Source of the DNA: an uncultured Collinsella sp.
GTDB lineage: Bacteria > Actinomycetota > Coriobacteriia > Coriobacteriales > Coriobacteriaceae
DNA length: 26,106 nucleotides
Direction: 5' to 3'
Assembly: GCA_902475375.1 (NCBI GenBank)
Contig: CABRZC010000017.1
Coordinates: forward strand, 1-26,106
Shown: positions 1 through 4,861 of the stretch, piece after piece
Layout of the letters: each line of letters starts with the position of its first letter
How positions within the stretch are numbered: the first letter of the stretch is position 1
Position numbers and translations under genes: made by a program
The notes under the pieces: generated by a model
Told to the model about the DNA's origin: nothing
Database searches by the model: none
The model's input: only the letters and a program-made list of their open reading frames with translations

Positions 1-323
1 ATGAAGTAGTCCTTATGGCCGATGAGGGACCGTAGGTCGAGATAGGGCTGCGAGGTCGGCTCGCGCAGCATGAAGTCGATGTATCGCGCATAGTATGCCC
101 ATCGCTGCTCGAGGCTGGGGTAGAGGTGGTAGAAGCCGTCGAAAAGGCTCTTGAAGCCAAAGGCTTGCTTCCAGTCCGTCATTCCGGCGCGCGCCATGCC
201 TGCGCGGTTGTAATGGTTGAACCCGGCGGCGCTTGACATGCCCGAGCCGATGCCGACGATGATGGCGTCGGCATCGTCGATAAGGCTTCGAAGCCTATAC
301 GCTTCCCTCTCTAGAGACGGCAT
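1..323 (-). CDS. Sir2-family (class M sirtuin-like) protein, third of a tandem trio, truncated by the window edge
   Basis: Only the first 107 codons are in the window; the frame is open to position 1. The start ATG (323-321) follows a GAGGAG site with 7 nt spacing and overlaps the 3' end of the preceding sirtuin gene by 13 nt, so the two are probably translationally coupled. The N-terminus carries the NAD-binding Rossmann motif in the form V-G-I-G-S-G-M-S-S-A-A-G-F (about residues 24-36), then F-K-S-L-F-D-G-F-Y-H and a conserved Y-A-R-Y-I-D-F-M block. This GSGMSSAAGF form, rather than the GAGxSxxSGIPDFR of canonical deacetylases, is what I associate with class M sirtuins, which ADP-ribosylate a lipoylated carrier protein. 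The catalytic and zinc-binding parts lie outside the window, so enzymatic activity cannot be judged. Family assignment is firm; subclass is inferred. Confidence 0.85.
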   Translation of the reverse strand, partial: MPSLEREAYRLRSLIDDADAIIVGIGSGMSSAAGFNHYNRAGMARAGMTDWKQAFGFKSLFDGFYHLYPSLEQRWAYYARYIDFMLREPTSQPYLDLRSLIGHKDYF

Positions 324-1009
324 TGGGCAATCTCCTCGAAAGCCGGGGCCATATCGCCGTCAACGAGAATCGTCTCGCACGATGCATCGGGCGCCATAGC
401 CTGGCTGTAGTTGAACACGATGTAGGTGGCGTGCTCGCAGACGTTCGCGATCTGGGCGAGCATGTGCTTTATGATGCCGTTGCGCAGTCCCACGCCAAGT
501 TCGAGGATGGCGACCCTGCCGTTGCGATGGGCTTGCACAAGGCGCTCGAGCTCCTCGAGCTGGGCCGTGGCGAGGGCGTCTGGATGGGCGAGACGCCGCT
601 CGTCGATCGACGTGCGTATGCTCCCCTCCGTCTCGAGCACGCGCTCCTCGTCGAACCCGGCGCGCGCGAAGTGCCCGTCGATGTTGCATGTGACCACGAA
701 GGTGTCGGCGTGCTCCGTAAGACGCCGCAGCCCGTTCATGAGCGAGCCGGGCTCATATTCGAGATACTCCTTTTGATGGAACCGCTCGGCCCATCGGCGT
801 CGCACGCTGGCATCCGGGGAAGCGAGCCCCTGCAGTATGCAGCCGATGCCGTCTGCCTGGGCGAGGTCCCCGTACGCCTCTTGGAAATGAGCATCGGCGC
901 AGAAAAGGTTGAGCCCCTCCGCCATGTCGAGTCCGTTGCTAGCGCCGATGATGACAAGATCCGCTTCGGCTAGCGCCCTGCCTATGCGAACTGCTTTCGC
1001 CGTCTCCAT
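311..1009 (-). CDS. Degenerate Sir2-like protein lacking the zinc-ribbon module
   Basis: 232 residues. ATG 1009 follows GGGGAGG with 6 nt spacing and begins 3 nt after the stop of the upstream sirtuin gene; its 3' end overlaps the next one by 13 nt. The Rossmann start is recognisable (I-G-A-S-N-G-L-D-M-A-E-G, residues 21-32), as are T-C-N-I-D (107-111), equivalent to the TQNID/TTNxD motif, and L-E-L-G-V-G near residue 170. The position that is His in deacetylases and Gln in class M sirtuins reads E-T-E-G (Glu128), and the four zinc-binding cysteines are missing: the segment between the NAD motif and the last Rossmann strands is shortened, which explains the small size. It may be a pseudoenzyme or a partner subunit of its neighbours; that is inference. 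There is no frameshift or internal stop, so it is an intact gene. Confidence 0.85.
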   Translation of the reverse strand: METAKAVRIGRALAEADLVIIGASNGLDMAEGLNLFCADAHFQEAYGDLAQADGIGCILQGLASPDASVRRRWAERFHQKEYLEYEPGSLMNGLRRLTEHADTFVVTCNIDGHFARAGFDEERVLETEGSIRTSIDERRLAHPDALATAQLEELERLVQAHRNGRVAILELGVGLRNGIIKHMLAQIANVCEHATYIVFNYSQAMAPDASCETILVDGDMAPAFEEIAQCRL

Positions 1010-1012
1010 GCG

Positions 1013-2029
1013 CTACCTCCCCAGCGTCTTGCGCACGTCGGCGAGCACGTCGGCGATGTCAGCGCGAACGGCGAGCCCCCGATCCTCGATCGCGCGGGGG
1101 AGAAACTGCGTCTTGTTGTTTACGGCGATGTAGCTGGCCTGCGGTAACTGCGCCGTGAGGGCCCAGAACGGCTCCTGGATAAACGCGGGCGTCATGCGGC
1201 CCACACCCAGCTCGAGGAAGAGGATCCTCTGCCGTGCGTGCGCGTCGAGCCAGTCGGACACCTTGCGGTACTGCTCCTCGTAGAGTTCGCCCTGCAGGAA
1301 GTTGCCGTAGCCGCGAACCCAGGGGAACGCCTCTGCCCCGCAGTGCGGGCAGCGCGGCACGAGCTCTGTCGGAACCTCCAGACCGTCTCCCATGGCCTCT
1401 ACCATGTGGGAGATCGGCTCGACCGCGTTCCACACCTCGTCGGTGCAACAGTGGGAGCACTGAAAGAAGCGGTGGTCGCCTTGGATCTCTGCCACTTTCT
1501 CCCAGGGATAGAGCTTCACAAACTGCGTGTCCTGGTTGGTGGTGAGCACGAAGAAATCCTTCTCGGCGAGAATGGCGTCGAGGTCCCTGTAGGGCTTGCG
1601 CAGCGGGGCGTTGAGCGTGGTGTCGAGGAAGGTGGCGAGGTATCCCCAGCGCGCCTCGGCGGTGGGCCAGCGGTAGAACGACCCCTCGAAAGCGCCCTTG
1701 AAACCGTAGCGCTCGGCGAATTTGCCGAAATGCCTGCGATAGGTTGCGTTGTCCTCGTAATAGAAGTCGCCGCCGCCCGCCGCGGAGAGCCCAGAGGCCC
1801 CACCCACCAGCACGCAATCGGCTTCCTCGATCATGCGGGCGAGGTCCCTGATTTGCTGGTCGTAGGGCTCGGGCTCGCGGTCACTCAGCTCATAGGGCGT
1901 GCCGCCGCTGCGGTAGGCGGCCTGAAGGGAAAACGATTGGTTGGTGAGCTCGATAACGAGCTGCTCGTACAGGGTTACTGGATACCTTCTTTCAGCTATT
2001 ATAAACAGGTGTCTATAAAAAGTATCCAT
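1013..2029 (-). CDS. Sir2-family NAD-dependent protein, class M sirtuin-like, zinc-binding
   Basis: 338 residues from ATG 2029; first gene of the sirtuin array. Motifs in order: V-G-G-A-S-G-L-S-A-A-G-G (75-86, NAD-binding Rossmann loop), T-T-N-Q-D (163-167), E-I-Q-G-D-H (181-186), zinc ribbon Cys191/Cys194 and Cys227/Cys230 (with an extra Cys195), then F-L-E-L-G-V-G (271-277). In canonical deacetylases the E-x-[HQ]-G site holds the catalytic His; here it is Gln183. A Gln at this place followed by G-D is a mark of class M sirtuins (SirTM), which act as protein ADP-ribosyltransferases on lipoylated GcvH-like proteins. No macrodomain, GcvH-like or lipoate ligase gene is visible, but the operon continues off the left edge. 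The start is uncertain: ATG 2029 lacks a good ribosome site, and the AT-rich palindrome at 1999-2018 would then be coding. AGAAGG at 1990-1985 is followed 12 nt later by an in-frame CTG (1972). Confidence 0.88.
   Translation of the reverse strand: MDTFYRHLFIIAERRYPVTLYEQLVIELTNQSFSLQAAYRSGGTPYELSDREPEPYDQQIRDLARMIEEADCVLVGGASGLSAAGGGDFYYEDNATYRRHFGKFAERYGFKGAFEGSFYRWPTAEARWGYLATFLDTTLNAPLRKPYRDLDAILAEKDFFVLTTNQDTQFVKLYPWEKVAEIQGDHRFFQCSHCCTDEVWNAVEPISHMVEAMGDGLEVPTELVPRCPHCGAEAFPWVRGYGNFLQGELYEEQYRKVSDWLDAHARQRILFLELGVGRMTPAFIQEPFWALTAQLPQASYIAVNNKTQFLPRAIEDRGLAVRADIADVLADVRKTLGR
1999..2018. promoter_or_regulatory. Palindromic operator, probably for the adjacent TetR regulator
   Basis: A 20-bp AT-rich imperfect palindrome, TTATAAACAG / GTGTCTATAA, in which 8 of 10 base pairs are symmetric. 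It lies between the divergent sirtuin and TetR genes, the usual place for a TetR-family operator. Read on the minus strand it overlaps a TATAAT hexamer (2003-1998), so a bound repressor would cover a possible -10 box for the sirtuin operon. No convincing -35 partner was found. Binding by the TetR protein is inferred. Confidence 0.5.
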
Positions 2030-2121
2030 GTCGATTTGCTTAAGAGCAATGAACAGCTTCGGCCTGCTGTCGATAAACGAGCGTTTGCCGGGCATTGTCG
2101 AGCGTTGCAATTGGAGGGGTA

Positions 2122-2682
2122 ATGGAAGCGGGGAAGATCGATCGTCGCCGACGCTATACACTCTCGGTCATACGGGAGGCGTTCTTCGCGCTGCTGGCCG
2201 AGGTCGGCTTCGCGAAGATGACGGTAGCGGATATCTGCCGCCGCGCCGATATCAACCGTGGCACGTTCTATCTGCACTACGAGGACAAGTTCGCCCTGCT
2301 CGACGCGCTTATCGACGAGGCCTTGGCGGCGGTGCCGCCGCTCGAGGGAACGGAGGCGGGTGCCCTCTGCCAGCGTCCGCCGGCAAACGATGACTATTAT
2401 CTGCTCTACTCGGATGACGACGCGTACGCCCGGGTGGCACAGCGCGTCGTCGAGCGCGGCGCCGAGCAGATGGTTCCCTCGATCATGGAGGAGACTGGGC
2501 TTTCGCGCGAGGACGCCTATCTGCTCTTCGTCCACAACGTCCAGGGAAATCTCGCGGTCAACCGCCTGCTCGGTTGGAGGCGAGGGCCCGAGTTTGCTCA
2601 CGCTCAGGAGCTGCTCAGCGCCTATTCCGAAGGGGGCATGCGGGCGGTATCGGCTCGTCACGATCCTCGTAGCTCGTCTTGA
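2122..2682 (+). CDS. TetR/AcrR-family transcriptional regulator
   Basis: 186 residues from ATG 2122, preceded by GGAGGGG 4 nt upstream; an in-frame upstream GTG/ATG-like extension has no such site. The N-terminal 60 residues form the TetR DNA-binding domain: helix 1 Y-T-L-S-V-I-R-E-A-F-F-A-L-L, then T-V-A-D-I-C-R-R-A-D-I-N-R-G-T-F-Y-L-H-Y (about 34-53), with the typical recognition-helix G-T-F-Y-x-H-Y. The rest is a helical ligand/dimer domain, rather acidic, with no recognisable ligand pocket signature. It is divergent from the three-gene sirtuin array and probably represses that array and itself through the palindrome at 1999-2018. Family is certain; ligand and targets are unknown. Confidence 0.93.
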   Translation: MEAGKIDRRRRYTLSVIREAFFALLAEVGFAKMTVADICRRADINRGTFYLHYEDKFALLDALIDEALAAVPPLEGTEAGALCQRPPANDDYYLLYSDDDAYARVAQRVVERGAEQMVPSIMEETGLSREDAYLLFVHNVQGNLAVNRLLGWRRGPEFAHAQELLSAYSEGGMRAVSARHDPRSSS

Positions 2683-2808
2683 CCGCATGTCATTTCAGGT
2701 AGGTGGCGTTGCTATGGGCCCTCTTTGATTTTCGACGTTGTATAAGGCAATCGCAATCGTCTTGAGCTTCTTTAGGGAACTTGAACAAGAGATATGGCCT
2801 GCTGGCGA

Positions 2809-2837
2809 TTGATTAACACCATTCGTTTTGGTTACAA
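2809..2837 (+). promoter_or_regulatory. Possible promoter of the flavodoxin-family gene
   Basis: TTGATT (2809-2814) and TTACAA (2832-2837) are separated by 17 bp and point at the gene starting at 2881. The -10 box is weak. The rest of the 198-bp gap after the TetR gene shows no gene. Confidence 0.3.
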
Positions 2838-2842
2838 GAAAG

Positions 2843-2864
2843 CATGCTGCGCGCCTGCAGCATG
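2843..2864 (+). repeat. 8-bp perfect inverted repeat in the 5' leader of the flavodoxin gene
   Basis: CATGCTGC and GCAGCATG flank a 6-nt loop (GCGCCT), ending 16 nt before the start codon and just ahead of the GAGGGAGAGG ribosome site. It could be an operator or an RNA hairpin; it is not followed by a T-run, so it is not a terminator. Confidence 0.45.
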
Positions 2865-2880
2865 AGGGAGAGGGAATCCT

Positions 2881-3411
2881 ATGAATATCGTTGTATTGAG
2901 CGGCAGCCCGCGTAAGGGCGCTAATACCGATACCATGGTCGAGGCGTTTGCCGAGACCGCGCGTGAGGGCGGCCATACGGTCGAGGTCATCCGCGTTGCC
3001 AGCAAGAAGATCGCCGGCTGCTTGGGATGCCAGTACTGCTTCGCCCATGAGGGCGTCTGCGTGCAGAAGGATGACATGGCCAACGTGATTGAGTCGCTGA
3101 AAGACACCGACATGGTTGTCTTCGCTTCGCCTATCTACTGGTTTGATATCACTGCGCAGGAAAAGACCGCCATCGACCGCCTGTACGCCTTCGGTGCCAC
3201 GGGATTCCCGTTCACCAAGACGGCCCTTTTACTCGATAGCCACAGCGAGGGTGTCTATGATGCGGCGATCGCTATGTACAAGTCAACCTGCGCGTACTGC
3301 AAGTGGGAGGACCAGGGCATTGTCACCATCAGCGGTATGACCGAGCGCGACAGCATGGCATCCTCGCCCAAGTTGAAAGAGGTGCGAGAGCTCGCTCGCA
3401 AGCTTGCCTAA
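2881..3411 (+). CDS. Flavodoxin-family / NADPH-dependent FMN reductase-like protein
   Basis: 176 residues, cytoplasmic. ATG 2881 follows a GAGGGAGAGGG ribosome site. The N-terminus has the FMN phosphate-binding loop G-S-P-R-K-G-A-N-T (8-16) after a beta strand, and S-P-I-Y-W (83-87), the flavin-binding motif of iron-sulfur flavoprotein/NADPH-dependent FMN reductase relatives. Cysteines at 47, 50, 53 and 60 (C-x2-C-x2-C-x6-C) are in the place where iron-sulfur flavoproteins bind a cluster or where related quinone/azo reductases have a reactive Cys; which applies cannot be told here. A further pair, Cys-x2-Cys, lies near residue 139-142. It stands alone, convergent with the downstream ATPase gene. 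Likely role: flavin-dependent reduction of an unknown acceptor. Confidence 0.88.
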   Translation: MNIVVLSGSPRKGANTDTMVEAFAETAREGGHTVEVIRVASKKIAGCLGCQYCFAHEGVCVQKDDMANVIESLKDTDMVVFASPIYWFDITAQEKTAIDRLYAFGATGFPFTKTALLLDSHSEGVYDAAIAMYKSTCAYCKWEDQGIVTISGMTERDSMASSPKLKEVRELARKLA

Positions 3412-3424
3412 GGACAAGAAGAAC

Positions 3425-3489
3425 GCATGGCAATCAGCACAAGCGGAAATGCTTGCTGCCCTTACCAAGAGGATTGCTGATTGCCATGC
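3425..3489. repeat. 15-bp perfect inverted repeat with nested hairpin between convergent genes
   Basis: Arms 3425-3439 (GCATGGCAATCAGCA) and 3475-3489 are perfect reverse complements with a 35-nt loop; within the loop CAAGC/GCTTG (3440-3455) forms a second small stem. It sits between the 3' ends of the flavodoxin gene and the ATPase gene. There is no clear T-run on the plus side; the minus side continues into a pyrimidine-rich stretch. It may act as a transcription stop or an mRNA-stabilising structure. Confidence 0.6.
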
Positions 3490-3519
3490 AACGATGCTCC
3501 CGCGGACAATTCCGGTGTG

Positions 3520-4614
3520 CTAAAACGCCTTCTCGTTCAAGAATTCCCTGAACGCGGGGATGTCGAAGCCGACGAGGCCACGTCCACGTTCCCCGATAAC
3601 GCCGTCCTCGAGGAGGCGGCGTTTGTATTGGCTTGCGTAGTTGCTGGCGACGCCCATGCGTTTGGCTATCTCCGAGACCCTGCTGGGGCCAGAATCGGGC
3701 AGCATCGCGAGCAAAAACTCAATGTCTTTATCGGAAAGCTCCTGATAGGTCGTTTCGAGAATACGATCGCGCAGCTCCATACGGGCAAGCAGAGAACCCT
3801 GCTGGACATCGGATGTACTGATTTGGGGCGAGTTTTCCGAAACATCCCAAGTGCGATATCCGACGAGCTGCATCATGTAGGGAAATCCGTCGACGGCCTT
3901 CACGGCATCCTCGAGCGCTTCTGGCGTGATTGAGCGTCCTCCTGCTTCAATGGTTTTACGAAATGCATTTGCAATCTCAACATCAGTGATTCGTCCCAGC
4001 TGATGATACTGGGAGCGTCTGAGGAACGAGACGGAATCGTTACGTAGCAACGCCGATACTTTGTAGGGCAGTCCTGCCATGAGTAGGGCAACTTTTTTAC
4101 CTTCGCGTACAAAGTGCTGGTAAACAGAGGCAAATTGAAGCATTTCTTCGAGATCGACGGTGACTTCATCGATGGTGATGAGAAGTCCGATGTCATGTTT
4201 TTCGAGTTGCTTAAAGATGCCATTCATGCGCGTGCGCCAGTTGCCCTGAGCCTCTTGAGCGTATGTCCAATCGATGCCCACTGGGCCAATTTGAACACCG
4301 TTTATGCGCGCGTGAGGCTGTGAGAGGTAGCTATCTGCGGCTTCTTTGGTTCGCTCGATAATATCTTCGAGCATGCCTGGCATGGCGGAGACATTTGCTG
4401 CGATCCAGTCGTGTTCAAGCGCCGTTTCTGAAAGGAGCGAGAGAAGTGCCGTCTTGCCCGTTCCCCTTGCGCCAGTAAAAATGGTCGACAGGTTGGGATC
4501 TCCCGGGCCGTTGATAAAGCCACGGTTGATGTCGCGCAGGATATGCTCGCGACCCGCTAGAAAGGGAGGGACGCTTCCAAATGTTGGGGTAAAGGGGTTC
4601 TTGCTGTACTCCAT
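3520..4614 (-). CDS. AAA-family ATPase, Orc1/Cdc6-like (archaeal ATPase type), with C-terminal winged helix
   Basis: 364 residues from ATG 4614, chosen because AAAGGAG lies 6 nt upstream; the frame stays open 18 codons further up but only through the direct repeats at 4625-4681. Walker A is G-A-R-G-T-G-K-T (48-55); Walker B is L-L-I-T-I-D-E (144-150). The N-terminus N-P-F-T-P-x-F-G-S-x-P-P-x-L-A-G-R (6-22) is the standard start of this family of stand-alone ATPases seen in many gut actinobacteria and firmicutes. Residues about 305-350 (S-R-V-S-E-I-A-K-R-M-G-V...) form a helix-turn-helix, with a wing-like R-G-R-G-L-V-G-F, so the protein probably binds DNA. Function is not known; mobile-element or stress links are possible. 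Its base composition is more AT-rich than that of the topoisomerase genes next to it, hinting at separate ancestry. Confidence 0.85.
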   Translation of the reverse strand: MEYSKNPFTPTFGSVPPFLAGREHILRDINRGFINGPGDPNLSTIFTGARGTGKTALLSLLSETALEHDWIAANVSAMPGMLEDIIERTKEAADSYLSQPHARINGVQIGPVGIDWTYAQEAQGNWRTRMNGIFKQLEKHDIGLLITIDEVTVDLEEMLQFASVYQHFVREGKKVALLMAGLPYKVSALLRNDSVSFLRRSQYHQLGRITDVEIANAFRKTIEAGGRSITPEALEDAVKAVDGFPYMMQLVGYRTWDVSENSPQISTSDVQQGSLLARMELRDRILETTYQELSDKDIEFLLAMLPDSGPSRVSEIAKRMGVASNYASQYKRRLLEDGVIGERGRGLVGFDIPAFREFLNEKAF

Positions 4615-4624
4615 GGTAGCTCCT

Positions 4625-4681
4625 TTGCAGGTTTTGCTAATTTTTGCAAGTTTTGCTAACTTTTGCAAGTTTTGCTAACGA
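4625..4681 (-). repeat. Three tandem 19-bp repeats immediately upstream of the ATPase ribosome site
   Basis: Plus-strand unit TTGCAAGTTTTGCTAACTT begins at 4625, 4644 and 4663; copies differ at only a few bases. Each unit contains TTGC...GC(T)AA, itself partly symmetric. The array ends 2-7 nt before the AAAGGAG site of the ATPase gene, so it lies in the promoter or 5' leader. Iteron-like spacing suggests a protein-binding array, possibly for the ATPase's own winged helix. Confidence 0.8.
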
Positions 4682-4714
4682 CTGACCAAAGGGCATCGAA
4701 GTAGTGACGCTGAC

Positions 4715-4765
4715 ATTTTTTACGCAGAAAAATAAGCAGAAATCAATTTATCTGCGTTAAAAAAT
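4715..4765 (-). promoter_or_regulatory. AT-rich inverted repeat overlapping a possible promoter for the ATPase gene
   Basis: ATTTTTTACGCAGA (4715-4728) is mirrored, with one inserted base, by TCTGCGTTAAAAAAT (4751-4765). On the minus strand TTGATT (4746-4741) and TAAAAA (4722-4717) are 18 bp apart, a plausible promoter reading toward the ATPase gene and lying inside the inverted repeat. The repeat may instead be a second stop signal behind the topoisomerase terminator. Confidence 0.4.
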
Positions 4766-4770
4766 AGTTG

Positions 4771-4824
4771 AGAAGAAAAACGACGAGTCCCGGGCGCAAT
4801 GCCGTTGCGTTCCGGGCCTCGTCG
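4771..4824 (-). terminator. Rho-independent terminator of the topoisomerase operon
   Basis: On the minus strand CGACGAGGCCCGGAACGCAA pairs with TTGCGCCCGGGACTCGTCG across a 5-nt loop, with small internal mismatches, and is followed by TTTTTCTTCT (4780-4771). It starts 38 nt after the stop codon of the A-subunit gene. Confidence 0.9.
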
Positions 4825-4861
4825 CTTTGCGAAGTATCTAACGATCTCGTTGCCGTGGTAC

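Noticed and set aside
311..1009. The middle sirtuin gene as a pseudogene.
   Set aside because: No frameshift or stop, a good ribosome site and tight coupling to both neighbours; the missing zinc part looks like divergence rather than decay.
2095..2121. N-terminal extension of the first TetR protein by 9 codons.
   Set aside because: The extension would contain the GGAGGGG ribosome site that properly serves ATG 2122.
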